A DNA stretch of 64,000 bases from Hydrogenothermaceae bacterium (GTDB lineage: Bacteria; Aquificota; Aquificia; Aquificales; Hydrogenothermaceae): the NCBI GenBank assembly GCA_026418535.1, contig JAOABC010000001.1, positions 62,001 to 126,000 of the forward strand. The letters are read 5' to 3'. Below the pieces are notes generated by a model. The model saw only the letters and a program-made list of their open reading frames with translations, ran no database searches and was not told the origin of the DNA. The translations under genes were made by a program, and so were the position numbers. Shown piece after piece: positions 16,453 through 27,525 of this stretch (the first letter of the stretch is position 1; every line of letters begins with the position of its first letter).

Positions 16453-17152
16453 AGGTAACACCACCATAGAGAGAGTAGTCGTTATCCGAACTAAACACTT
16501 TTCCTATTCCAATGGCCATCTCAAGCTTTCTCCAGCTGTAGGATATACCGATCAATCCACCTTTCCTTAACTCTTCATAGTAGCTCAGGTAGAGGGATGA
16601 TACTAGATTAAAGTTTGAATTTAGCCTGCAGTCTATAGAGAGAGACTGGAAAATTTCGTTTTCCTCTACTTTTTCTTTGTGAACCATGTAAGTAGAGTTT
16701 CCATACAGAGTAAACCTATCAAAGTTCAGTTGGGATACCAATGTTAAGGCGTAGCTAAAGTGAGACTCACTGAAGTTGCTCTCTCTCTTTACCGGTATAC
16801 CGACGAAAGGTTTTATGGCTAACTTCAGACTATTTTTCTCGTAGAACCTGTACTTTACTTCAAAGAAAGGGTCTCCCATATCTGAATATGTATTCTCAAA
16901 GCTTTTTAAGTAGCCAAATGGTATGTTCATAGCTATATCTGTCTTATCATTGTATCCGTATGTGAAGTTAAAGATATAGCTACCATCTATTTCAGAGAGG
17001 TTCTTCGTATAGAAAAAGTAGTTTTCGTTTTGGGAGTTTGAGGTTCCAAGGGTCTCTGTATCATCCCAGATGAGAGCTTTCTTCCCTGCCTTCACAGGAT
17101 AGAATACTGTCAGTAGGCATAAGAAAGAAAGTATAATCCTCTTTGCTAGCAT
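16439..17152 (-). CDS. Predicted outer-membrane barrel protein
   Basis: A 237-residue protein with a cleavable signal (basic start, hydrophobic run, cleavage near VKAG) and a mature part built of alternating strands rich in Tyr, Phe and Ser, ending in Phe as many outer-membrane barrels do. No specific family is recognised. Phrases such as GYNDKTDIAMNIPFGY resemble transporter-like MetA-pathway phenol-degradation or generic DUF barrels, but this is weak. It lies 4 bases downstream of the antiporter gene, probably in the nadE operon. Confidence 0.6.
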   Translation of the reverse strand: MLAKRIILSFLCLLTVFYPVKAGKKALIWDDTETLGTSNSQNENYFFYTKNLSEIDGSYIFNFTYGYNDKTDIAMNIPFGYLKSFENTYSDMGDPFFEVKYRFYEKNSLKLAIKPFVGIPVKRESNFSESHFSYALTLVSQLNFDRFTLYGNSTYMVHKEKVEENEIFQSLSIDCRLNSNFNLVSSLYLSYYEELRKGGLIGISYSWRKLEMAIGIGKVFSSDNDYSLYGGVTFRFF

Positions 17153-17156
17153 ATGA

Positions 17157-18359
17157 CTATTCCCTAGATGCCAGATACTTTAATGTCAAGGGTGCCATCA
17201 GTGTGGTAAATGCTACTACGAATATTATCACTGCGTATACAATGTCATCAAAGAGCTTAGACTGTTTGCCTATCTCTGCGAATATAAGACCAACCTCTCC
17301 TCTTGGAAGCATAGAGAATCCTATTAAAAGCTTCTCCTTAAAGGATGATGTCTTTATAAACAAACCGGACAACACTTTACCAACTATCCCTATGAAAAGT
17401 AAAACTATAGACATCTTCCAAAATTCCAAAGAGCTAAAATCTATAACCTTCAGGTTCAGGCTCAAACCTATGGATACAAAGAAGATGGGAGTCAGAACAT
17501 AGACTAAAGGATGAATTGAGTGCTCTATCTTATCCACCATTTTTTCTTTCTCTTCTATCCGGAGGAAAGCTGCAAAGGGTAATATAAATCTCCTTGAGAG
17601 AGCAAGCCCAACTGTGAATGCTCCAAGTATCTCTGGGGAACCAACCTCATAGGAGAGGTATGCAAATAGAAATATCATGGACATTATGGCTACAGGTATA
17701 AACTCTTCACTCCTTAGCTTTAGGGAGAATATATTTATCATCTTGGCTATTATCTTTGCCAACAGCGGTGAAATTAGGAAAAAGGTGGCTATGTAAAATA
17801 CCAGCGTTAGAGTATGGTTTAGATCTACACTCCCCTGTTTTGTGAACTCATACAGAACAGCAAGGACTATAACTCCAAATATATCATCTAAAACAGCAGC
17901 TGCAAGAACGATCTGGGCAAACCTATAATGCATCTTTCCAAGGTCAGAAAGGACTTTTACAGTTATACCTATACTTGTAGCTGTCAGAGTCCCGCCTATG
18001 AATAGGGATGTGGCGACCGGAAGATTAAACAGGTAAAAACTGGCCAAAAAACCAAGGAACATAGGTAAGATAGCACCTACAGAGGCTACCGCAAATGCTG
18101 GAACTCCAACTTTTTTAAGCTGATGGATGTCGGCCTCAAGGCCTACCTGGAACAGTAGGAGTATTATACCTATCTCTGCCAGCACTTTTATGGCGTAGTT
18201 AAGCTCTACAATACCGAGCACACTACTACCGAGTATAACTCCTGCGAGGATCTCCCCCAAGACTGACGGAAGTCCAAACCTGTTGAAAATGTCGCCAAAT
18301 ATCCTGCCAACGAATATTATAACCGCAAGGTATAGAAATAGAGAGTGTAAATCCATCAA
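17157..18359 (-). CDS. CPA2-family cation/proton antiporter
   Basis: A 400-residue membrane protein with about 12 hydrophobic segments. It has the KefB/NapA-type signatures GLPSVLGEILAGVILG near the start and AAAVLDDIFGVIVLA with the ion-binding Asp pair near 155, and MLPRGEVGLIFAEIG near 350. There is no C-terminal TrkA domain, so it is likely a Na+ or K+/H+ exchanger of the NapA type. It overlaps nadE by four bases. Confidence 0.9.
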   Translation of the reverse strand: MMDLHSLFLYLAVIIFVGRIFGDIFNRFGLPSVLGEILAGVILGSSVLGIVELNYAIKVLAEIGIILLLFQVGLEADIHQLKKVGVPAFAVASVGAILPMFLGFLASFYLFNLPVATSLFIGGTLTATSIGITVKVLSDLGKMHYRFAQIVLAAAVLDDIFGVIVLAVLYEFTKQGSVDLNHTLTLVFYIATFFLISPLLAKIIAKMINIFSLKLRSEEFIPVAIMSMIFLFAYLSYEVGSPEILGAFTVGLALSRRFILPFAAFLRIEEKEKMVDKIEHSIHPLVYVLTPIFFVSIGLSLNLKVIDFSSLEFWKMSIVLLFIGIVGKVLSGLFIKTSSFKEKLLIGFSMLPRGEVGLIFAEIGKQSKLFDDIVYAVIIFVVAFTTLMAPLTLKYLASRE

Positions 18360-20080
18360 AACTCCTTGAACTTGTTTACTATCGGCATTCTTCTGTCTTT
18401 ACCAAAGGCTTTCTCTGTTATCTTTATCCCTATCGGAGCCTGCCTTCTCTTATACTCATTTACATCTATCAGTCTGATGACCTTTTTTACCAAAGACTCT
18501 TCAAAGCCCACCTTTACTATCTCCTCAACTGGGTAATCTTCTTCTATATACATCCTTATAATCTCATCCAGTATAGCATAAGGTGCTAATTCATCCTCAT
18601 CTGTCTGATTTGGCCGAAGCTCTGCAGAAGGTGGTTTAGTCAAAACCCTATCTGGAATAACCTTAGATATACCGTTTCTATATCTACACAATTCGTATAC
18701 TCTTGTTTTCAGTATATCCTTTATGACTGCAAATCCTCCAACCATGTCTCCATAGAGCGTTGAATATCCAACACTCATCTCACTCTTATTCCCTGTAGCT
18801 AAGACTATCCAGCCGAATTTGTTGGATAGAGCCATAAGGATATTTCCTCTTATTCTTGCCTGTAGGTTCTCTTCTGTTGTATCTGGGTTTAATCCGGAGA
18901 AAACTTCTTCTAGGTTTTTCAAGTATAGACTAAAAAGGTCACTTATAGGAATGGTAAAAGTCTCTATACCAAGGTTTTTAGCAAGCTCTAAAGCATCTTC
19001 TATAGATTCTTTTGAAGTGTACTCTGAAGGCATTAGAACACCTTTCACATTCTCAGCACTGAGAGCATCCACAGCTATCGTAGCTACAATTGAGCTGTCT
19101 ACTCCCCCACTCAAACCTATAACTACTCTGCTAAATCCACTTTTCTTTATATAGTCTCTTAGGCCCAACACAAGAGCCTTGTAAACCTGCTGGATTTGGC
19201 TTTCTTCCAGTGATATGTTCTGATGTATTCTCTCCTTTTTTTTTCGTAGAGAGTGGTCTACCATTACTTCCTGAACATTTCTTTTCCTCTGATACTCATA
19301 CCTTAAGTTCTTTAATCTGTTATCTTTCAGCTGGTACCTGAAAATCTCATCTAAATCTAAGTCGGCAACTATAAGTTCCTCTTCAAAAGACGAGCCTTTA
19401 GCTATGAACTCCCCGTTTGGGTTTACTATGAAACTGTTTCCATCAAATACAAGCTCATCCTGACCGCCTACAAGGTTTACATAAGCTATAGCAACTAAGT
19501 TATCTCTAGACCTTACTTTTACCAACTCATGCCTTTTTTCCACCTTTCCAATACTGAAAGGTGATGCGTTTATGTTTACTATTAATTCGCACCCTTCAAC
19601 AGCATACGTGTTTATAGGGTTCTCTGGATACCATATATCTTCACATATAGAAATACCTATCTTGCAGCCATCTATATCAAGGATAGTTAGATTGTTTCCT
19701 CTCTGGAAGTACCTGTTTTCGTCAAATACACCGTAGTTTGGTAAAAAATGCTTGTAATATTTGGCTATGATTCTACCTTTGTGAAAGATAAAGGCGGTGT
19801 TGTACAGATCTTCTTGTCTATCTATAGAACCTAATACAACTATAATATTTTCCACTTGCTTAGATAGCCTATCTATGTACTCTTGGTTCTTCTGGATAAA
19901 ACTAGGTTTTAATAGTAAGTCTTCTAGAGGGTACCCTGTTAGAGCCAACTCCGGAAAAACTACTAGATCAACCTCTAAACTCTTAGCTTTCTCGATAAAC
20001 TCAACAATCTTCTGGTAGTTTCCTACTAAGTCACCTACAACTGGATTGATCTGGGCTAAAGCAACTCTTATCTTCTTCAA
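18356..20080 (-). CDS. nadE: Glutamine-dependent NAD+ synthetase
   Basis: A 574-residue two-domain enzyme. The N-terminal nitrilase domain (about 1-260) supplies ammonia from glutamine: Glu in DLVVFPELALTGYP, Lys in AKYYKHFLPN and Cys in GISICEDIWYP. The C-terminal NAD synthase domain has the ATP pyrophosphatase loop GLSGGVDSSIVAT (about 315-327). It finishes NAD synthesis after NadD. It follows the broken gene at 20.1-20.5 kb by one base. Confidence 0.95.
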   Translation of the reverse strand: MKKIRVALAQINPVVGDLVGNYQKIVEFIEKAKSLEVDLVVFPELALTGYPLEDLLLKPSFIQKNQEYIDRLSKQVENIIVVLGSIDRQEDLYNTAFIFHKGRIIAKYYKHFLPNYGVFDENRYFQRGNNLTILDIDGCKIGISICEDIWYPENPINTYAVEGCELIVNINASPFSIGKVEKRHELVKVRSRDNLVAIAYVNLVGGQDELVFDGNSFIVNPNGEFIAKGSSFEEELIVADLDLDEIFRYQLKDNRLKNLRYEYQRKRNVQEVMVDHSLRKKKERIHQNISLEESQIQQVYKALVLGLRDYIKKSGFSRVVIGLSGGVDSSIVATIAVDALSAENVKGVLMPSEYTSKESIEDALELAKNLGIETFTIPISDLFSLYLKNLEEVFSGLNPDTTEENLQARIRGNILMALSNKFGWIVLATGNKSEMSVGYSTLYGDMVGGFAVIKDILKTRVYELCRYRNGISKVIPDRVLTKPPSAELRPNQTDEDELAPYAILDEIIRMYIEEDYPVEEIVKVGFEESLVKKVIRLIDVNEYKRRQAPIGIKITEKAFGKDRRMPIVNKFKEF

Positions 20081-20081
20081 T

Positions 20082-20523
20082 TTAGAGATCCACCTCTTTG
20101 AAGTTCAGTATATATATCTCATCTCCTTTCATTGCAAAGGTATAAACTCCGTTCTTTGTCAGGTAGTTTAAAATATCCTCCAGCATGTAGAGAGTGGAGA
20201 ATATAGGTAAAAACTTTCTATCTCTGTACTCCGGAAAGTGGTTCCAGAATTCACCACTCTTTACAAACTCCACAAAATCCTTGGCATACTCAGGCTTTAT
20301 TACACACGAGTATAAAGTCAAACTCTCTAATCCTACCTTTTTCAGATATATGTCTCTTTTTAACTCTCAGTGCATCAAACTCCACATCCACTCTTGACTC
20401 GTAGATTAGGTTGCAGAGTTTGTTAAACTCTTTTCCTATACTCTCGGAGAATTCCTCCACTATTCTCTCTAGCCTATCTATCCTATCCTCAGCTTTAGAT
20501 ATTCTCTCTTCTATGTAAGGCAT
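20082..20523 (-). pseudogene. Frameshifted coiled-coil protein of a DUF3782/PDDEXK-like type
   Basis: Two overlapping frames look like halves of one gene. The first (20523 to 20290, AGGAGG ribosome site) gives an N-terminal coiled coil (EERISKAEDRIDRLERIV) and ends REFDFILVCNKA. The second (open to 20082) continues KPEYAKDFVEFVKSG and ends NGVYTFAMKGDEIYILN. A one-base shift near 20296-20306 restores a protein of about 145 residues. The layout, coiled coil followed by a compact alpha/beta domain, recalls PDDEXK-like DUF3782 proteins. Decay, programmed shift or assembly error are all open. Confidence 0.6.
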
Positions 20524-20553
20524 AGATAAACCTCCTGATCTAATACCCTAAAT

Positions 20554-22473
<1,920 letters not shown>

Positions 22474-22517
22474 TTAAAACTCTATATTTTGATGGTATGA
22501 TCTTGTAGGATATTTAA

Positions 22518-23896
22518 ATGGTCTTAAAGAAAAAAATGTTTTATTTTAGGATAGGTTTCTTCCTTATCCTTCTTCTTAGTGTTATCAGCTACGGACAGAT
22601 AAAGGTAAAACCTGGAGAGGTTAGTGTACTAGAGATAGATTACGATAAAGTGATGGTAACAGGTCAGGAGTACACTTTGAAACTAAGGGCAACAGACAAA
22701 TTTGGAAACCCATCTAATAACTTTCGCTCTGCAGGAAGTCTAAAGCTAAAATCAAACAGTCTAAACATAGACAGAACAACCATATCTCCAAAGGATCTGT
22801 TGGATGGCCAGTTCAGTGTAAAGGTATATCCTTCAAAAGTTGGAGAGTACTCCATAGAGGCATACCTGAACGAAAAACCTATCTACTTTAGGCTAAAAGG
22901 TAAAGATGAAACCACGTCTTCTTTAAAGGTAACTGGTAGGATTGAAAACGTGGTGATCCAATCTCCAGACTATTTTCTCTCTAACTATCCTTACACTGTA
23001 AAACTATCATTCTACGACATAGAAGGTAATGCTGTAGTTGAAAAGTCTCATATAAACCAAGTCCTTACACTAATAGCAGAGAAGTTATCTAAAGCAGTTA
23101 TAGACAATAGCCTTCAAAAAGCTCTCTTTAAAGGTAGTAAAACCGGAGATACAGAGCATAGGTAAATTTGAGATAGAGATAACACAGGAGATAGAGGCAG
23201 GACAACCTTTCAAGTTGAGGATAAAGGCAGTAGATAACTTAGGTAGAGTTATAAAAGTGTACGACAAGATAGGTAAGGATGTAAAACTGACTTACACCGG
23301 AACAGGGCAACTAATACCAAACACCATACCCAGAGAGTACTTTAAGGATGGATTAGCAAAAGTTGAAGTGATCTACACCGAGAGTGAGGTTATCTACATA
23401 GATGCAGCTGTTGTGGACACAAAAGATCTAAAACCAGTCCAAACACAGTTATTCAACACCTGTACTCCACAAGAAAAACCTCAAAAAACCAGAACCTAAG
23501 CCGGAAGTCTTAAAAGAGGAAAAGTCTCAGGAGAAGAAAGAAGATAAAGTACAACTACAGCAGAGAGGAGAACAGGCGGAGGCTCAAAAGCAACAGAAAA
23601 CATCCATAAAGCTCAAGTTTCCTATAGAAGTGGGAAAGCTCTCTAAAGTAGTGGAGATAAACAGAGATAAAACCTCCTTAACTATAAAAGGCGTCTTTGA
23701 AAACAGAAATCCGGAGTATGACATAAATAAGTTTGAAAACGACATACAGATAAACAAGCAGAAAGTAGGAAAGATATCCTTCTATGAAGACCAGGATAAG
23801 AGCATAATTATCTCACTTAAGATGAAAGAAGAAAGTTTTAAGATTACCTATGAATTTGGTCTAAAAAACCAGTTAGAGATAAAGATCTCTAAGTAG
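22518..23896 (+). pseudogene. Secreted protein with repeated Ig-like segments, broken by two frameshifts
   Basis: Three consecutive frames read as one secreted protein of about 460 residues. It has a signal peptide (to about 28), two related segments beginning GQEYTLKLRATDKFG and GQPFKLRIKAVDNLG, a Lys/Glu/Gln-rich linker (about 23490-23600), and a C-terminal beta domain (SIKLKFPIEVGKLSKVV) that faintly resembles AMIN domains. The first shift lies near 23131-23136 (AAAGGTAGTA), the second in an A6 run at 23483-23488. No function is recognised. Either a decayed gene or two sequencing slips. Confidence 0.6.
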
Positions 23897-23931
23897 ATCA
23901 AGGGTGACTTTTGCCACCCTTGATATTTTAT
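23897..23931. terminator. Bidirectional terminator
   Basis: ATCAAGGGTG and CACCCTTGAT form a 10-bp perfect stem around ACTTTTGC, followed by ATTTTATTT. It lies between two converging genes and can end both. Confidence 0.85.
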
Positions 23932-25164
23932 TTAGACTGTTGAAGTTTCTCTCTTACCTACCATCTCAGATGGATCAACTTCCTGCATAAGGTACACCTT
24001 GTCTCCTTCTCTAACTCTCTCTACGGTCTTTAGACCCACTATCATACCCCTTTCAGCCAGTTCTATGTTCTGCCTGTCTACTTGCATAGACTCTACCTTC
24101 TGCCTTACTACACCTGTTGTCTTACCGATTATATGTATAGTATCTCCTATCTTCATAGGACTGTTTACTACTCTAACTTCAGCGACACTTATCTTTGGAT
24201 AAAACTTCACAACCTCTCCTATGTATACCTTTTTCTCTTTTGCCACAGATGCATTTAGTCCAAATAGACCTTGTCCGAAGTAAAAACCACTATCCCATTC
24301 TCTATGGTAGGCTCTTTCCAGCAAGTCCCATAAATCCTGGTATCCTTTGGTTTGCCACTCTTCGTTCAGTATTCTGTCCCTTGCTTCTCTGTAAGCGTAG
24401 GTTACAAGGTAGGCATAATCTGGGTTTTTGTTTCTTCCTTCTATCTTCCAACTATCTGCCCACATCAACCTGTCTATGAAGTCGAGAGTAACTAAGTCTC
24501 TTGCAGATAGTATGTAGTCAGATCCTAGTATGAAGTCTGTTCCTGTGTTCTTTGATGTTATCTTAACCTCAAACTCGTGTCTACACACCTGATAACACTC
24601 TCCTCTGTTTCCGGACGTCTCAAAAACATCATGACTTAGAAAACACCTTCCGGATACAGCCATACACATAGCACCGTGAACGAATATCTCTATCTCTAAG
24701 CCTGTCTTCTCCTTCAAGGCTAGTAAACCCTCAAGCTTCACCTCCCTTGCAGAAACAATTCTTTTAACTCCAAGTTGCTGGTAGAAGAGTGCTGACTGAG
24801 AGTTAGATACAGAAGCCATAGTAGATAGATGAGTTATTATTCCCCTTTGGATGGATCCGGATAGAACAGCCATATCCCATCCTATTACAGCGTCTACACC
24901 TATCTCCTTTAACTGGTCTAACGTTTCGTTAAGCCAAGGGATGTCTTCCTCAAATACTATTGAATTTAAGACTATATACTGCTTTATTCCTTTATCCTGT
25001 GTAATCTTTCTAATCTCCTTAACATCATTAATATCAAACTCACTTTTCAGGGCCCTCTGGTTTAACTTACCACAGCCCATGTATATAGCATCAGCTCCAG
25101 CTTTTATCACTGCAGCAAGGCCTTCATAGTGCCCTACTGGTGCAAGGATCTCCGGTTTGTTCAT
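23932..25164 (-). CDS. U32 peptidase-family protein (TrhP/YegQ-like)
   Basis: A 410-residue protein with an N-terminal TIM-barrel start (EILAPVGHYEGLAAVIKAGADAIYMG) and the U32 signature EIFVHGAMCMAVSGRCFLS followed by NRGECYQVCRHEF, with four conserved cysteines that bind an Fe-S cluster in this family. A C-terminal beta-barrel part (YIGEVVKFYPKISVAEVRV) is present. Family members such as TrhP and RlhA hydroxylate RNA bases using prephenate, so a tRNA or rRNA role is more likely than proteolysis. AGGTGAT precedes the ATG. Confidence 0.88.
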   Translation of the reverse strand: MNKPEILAPVGHYEGLAAVIKAGADAIYMGCGKLNQRALKSEFDINDVKEIRKITQDKGIKQYIVLNSIVFEEDIPWLNETLDQLKEIGVDAVIGWDMAVLSGSIQRGIITHLSTMASVSNSQSALFYQQLGVKRIVSAREVKLEGLLALKEKTGLEIEIFVHGAMCMAVSGRCFLSHDVFETSGNRGECYQVCRHEFEVKITSKNTGTDFILGSDYILSARDLVTLDFIDRLMWADSWKIEGRNKNPDYAYLVTYAYREARDRILNEEWQTKGYQDLWDLLERAYHREWDSGFYFGQGLFGLNASVAKEKKVYIGEVVKFYPKISVAEVRVVNSPMKIGDTIHIIGKTTGVVRQKVESMQVDRQNIELAERGMIVGLKTVERVREGDKVYLMQEVDPSEMVGKRETSTV

Positions 25165-25222
25165 ACAATCACCTCATCAACGGATTTTTTAGAGATTTTA
25201 ATATATACAGGTTTTATAAAGT

Positions 25223-25238
25223 AATGATGGTTATCATT
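25223..25238. promoter_or_regulatory. Fur/Zur-like inverted repeat at the copA end
   Basis: AATGAT and ATCATT flank GGTT, similar to half-sites of Fur-family boxes but with a 4-base rather than 1-base centre. It covers the copA stop and lies about 60 bases before the U32 peptidase start. Confidence 0.25.
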
Positions 25239-27168
25239 TTTCGATGTTCAGCTTTTTGAGCCTCAGACTATTTAAGACTACAGAGATAGAACTTATGGAC
25301 ATAGCAAAAGCTCCGTACATAGGATTTAGGAGTACACCAAAAGCAGGATAGAGAAGTCCTGCAGCGATAGGTATACCGAGTATGTTGTAGAGATAAGCCC
25401 ATAACAGGTTCTGTTTTATCACATTTAGCCCGATCTTCGATAAGTTTATAGATTTTATAACTCCCTTCAAGTCAGAGTTTAGAAGAACTATGTCTCCACT
25501 GTTCTTAGCCAGCTCTGTAGCATTACTGACAGCTATAGATATATCGGATGTGGTCATTGCAACTGAATCGTTTATACCATCTCCCACGTACACAACCCTT
25601 TTGCCTTCTTTCTTCAGATTAAGGATTATTCTATACTTATCAACAGGGTTTAGACCCCAGTAGAAAAAATCTACCCCTATCTTATCTGCCACATCCTTGG
25701 CAACTTTCTCCTCATCTCCAGTTAGGATAGCGGTTTTTACACCTCTCCTTTTGAGCTTTTCGACCACCTCAAAGCTTTCCTTTCTTATCTTATCAGAAAG
25801 AGCAAACATAGCCACTATCTTATGGTTCATCCCTGCAAAGACTACTGTATGTCCCAGTTGGTTGTATTTCTTGAAAAACTCCTCACACTCTTTTTGTATC
25901 TCTACAGACATCTTATCGATCATTTTCCTATTCCCAGCGAATACCACCCTGTCTCCTAATTTGCCTACAACTCCCTCTCCAGGAATCACACTTTTACTAT
26001 CAAAACTCTCAGAACCTTTTACATATGCATACCCGAACCTGTAGATAGATTCTGAAATAGGATGGTTAACATCTTTCTCTAAGGAGAAGACAGTTCCTAA
26101 GAAATCCCTATCTAGTATTAGACTGTCCACAACCTCCATCTTTCCGGTAGTTATGGTCCCGGTTTTATCAAACACTACTAAATCCACATCCTCAGCTGTC
26201 TCTATCACCTCTGGATTCCTAAAGAGGATACCCTCCTTTGCACCCCTACCTACTATGGAAACTATCGCTATAGGTGTAGCTAAGCCAAGGGCACATGGAC
26301 AGGCTATGACCAAAACAGACACCATGCTCACAAACCCATAATCTAAAGAACCCATCAAGAGATACCAAAGGTCAAAAGTCAAAATAGCTATTACCAAAAC
26401 GGTAGGGACAAAGTAGTAAGTTATCCTGTCTGCCAATTTTCCTATCTTAGGCTTCTTACTTTGAGCAGTTAAGAGTAGGTTTATAACTTGGTTTATGGTA
26501 CTCTCTTTAGCATTCTTTAATGCTCTAACCTTGAGCACTCCAAGCTGGTTTAGACTTCCGGATAACACTAAACTCCCCTCTGAAATAAACTCCGGCTTAG
26601 ACTCTCCGGTTATAGAGGATCTATCGATCTCAGAAGAACCTTCCAAAACTAAACCATCTGCTGGAATAACCTCTCCTGGCTTCACTATGAAAACATCTCC
26701 TTTTACTAAACTATCAGCATCCACAGTGTGCTCCTTCCCCTCAACTATAACTGTTGTTTTCTTGGGTTTTAGGGAGATAAGTTCTACCATAAACTGTGTT
26801 GCCTTTAGCTTCGTCTTTGCTTCGATATACCTACCTATCAAGAGGAAGGTTATGACGGAGGCTGACGCTTCAAAGTACAGATGCCTTGCCTCTTCAGGGA
26901 TAACATCCGGGATAAGTAAGACAAGTAAAGAGTAGATATAGGCTGAGAGTGTTCCTATAGACACTAGTAGGTTCATATCCCCTAGTCTGTTTTTCAAGGA
27001 TAAGATAGAGGACCTTAAAAACTCAATACCACCGTAGAATTGAACTACAGAAGCAAGTACAAACTGAAAAAAAGCTCCATATGGTGCAAACATAGACGAA
27101 AACAAGAGGAGGAGAGCAGCCAGAGATAAGGACAGTTTCTTTCTCAGAAATAAAAGCTCATCTAACTT
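25234..27168 (-). CDS. copA: Copper-type P1B ATPase, transport and ATPase part (read after a -1 shift)
   Basis: About 640 residues carrying the full P1B core: TM region, actuator loop SSITGESKPE, metal site ACPCALGLATP, phosphorylation motif VFDKTGTITTGK, NHPISES with the P1B His, TAILTGDEEK and YVGDGINDSVAM. The CPC site suggests Cu+ or Ag+ export. There is no good start of its own: the first usable codon is a TTG at 27105 with no ribosome site, while the open frame continues upstream (KLDELLFLRKKLSLSLAALL) to an A9 run. There it joins the metal-binding domain gene by a single -1 shift. Confidence 0.9.
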   Translation of the reverse strand, partial: KLDELLFLRKKLSLSLAALLLLFSSMFAPYGAFFQFVLASVVQFYGGIEFLRSSILSLKNRLGDMNLLVSIGTLSAYIYSLLVLLIPDVIPEEARHLYFEASASVITFLLIGRYIEAKTKLKATQFMVELISLKPKKTTVIVEGKEHTVDADSLVKGDVFIVKPGEVIPADGLVLEGSSEIDRSSITGESKPEFISEGSLVLSGSLNQLGVLKVRALKNAKESTINQVINLLLTAQSKKPKIGKLADRITYYFVPTVLVIAILTFDLWYLLMGSLDYGFVSMVSVLVIACPCALGLATPIAIVSIVGRGAKEGILFRNPEVIETAEDVDLVVFDKTGTITTGKMEVVDSLILDRDFLGTVFSLEKDVNHPISESIYRFGYAYVKGSESFDSKSVIPGEGVVGKLGDRVVFAGNRKMIDKMSVEIQKECEEFFKKYNQLGHTVVFAGMNHKIVAMFALSDKIRKESFEVVEKLKRRGVKTAILTGDEEKVAKDVADKIGVDFFYWGLNPVDKYRIILNLKKEGKRVVYVGDGINDSVAMTTSDISIAVSNATELAKNSGDIVLLNSDLKGVIKSINLSKIGLNVIKQNLLWAYLYNILGIPIAAGLLYPAFGVLLNPMYGAFAMSISSISVVLNSLRLKKLNIEK

Positions 27169-27177
27169 TTTTTTTCA
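27162..27177 (-). other. A9 slippery run with immediate stop (candidate programmed frameshift site)
   Basis: On the minus strand the codons are GAA AAA AAA AGT TAG. A -1 slip on A-AAA-AAA, or an extra A added by RNA polymerase, leads into AAG TTA GAT GAG and the ATPase. The run is exactly 9 A (27175 to 27167). It could equally be a homopolymer miscount in the assembly. Confidence 0.6.
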
Positions 27178-27512
27178 AGATCCTCTAAACTTAGACTAAC
27201 ATCGTACCCAAGCTCTCTTATCTTGTTTATTATATCCTCTCTCTTTACCTTTAGAGGGTCAAAGGTGAATATACCTTTAGATGTTCCGAAGTTTACAGAG
27301 GCCGTCTTTATACCGTCCATCATCTTTATGGTAGCTTCTATCCCAGCCGCACAACCTGCACAGTGCATTCCGGTTATATTGAACTCTGCTATCTCTGTCT
27401 GGGAATCTTCCCCTGAAAAACTTTCATTCTTCTTCTTACCGCCGAAGAAAAACCAACTTATACCACCTATGAGAGTTACAGAAGACAATAAAACTAAAAT
27501 CTCAGATTTCAT
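27162..27512 (-). CDS. Membrane-anchored heavy-metal-associated (HMA) domain, N-terminal part of copA
   Basis: A 116-residue product with an N-terminal hydrophobic anchor (ILVLLSSVTLIGGISWFFFG), a short charged linker, and one HMA domain of about 65 residues with the copper-binding GMHCAGC motif near 52-58. Read without a frameshift it ends two codons after the A-rich run and would be a membrane-tethered copper-binding domain. With the shift it becomes the metal-binding domain of the ATPase. It has AAGGTGA as ribosome site and follows the UPF0114 gene by 13 bases. Confidence 0.82.
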   Translation of the reverse strand: MKSEILVLLSSVTLIGGISWFFFGGKKKNESFSGEDSQTEIAEFNITGMHCAGCAAGIEATIKMMDGIKTASVNFGTSKGIFTFDPLKVKREDIINKIRELGYDVSLSLEDLEKKS

Positions 27513-27525
27513 CTTTCACCTTCGA

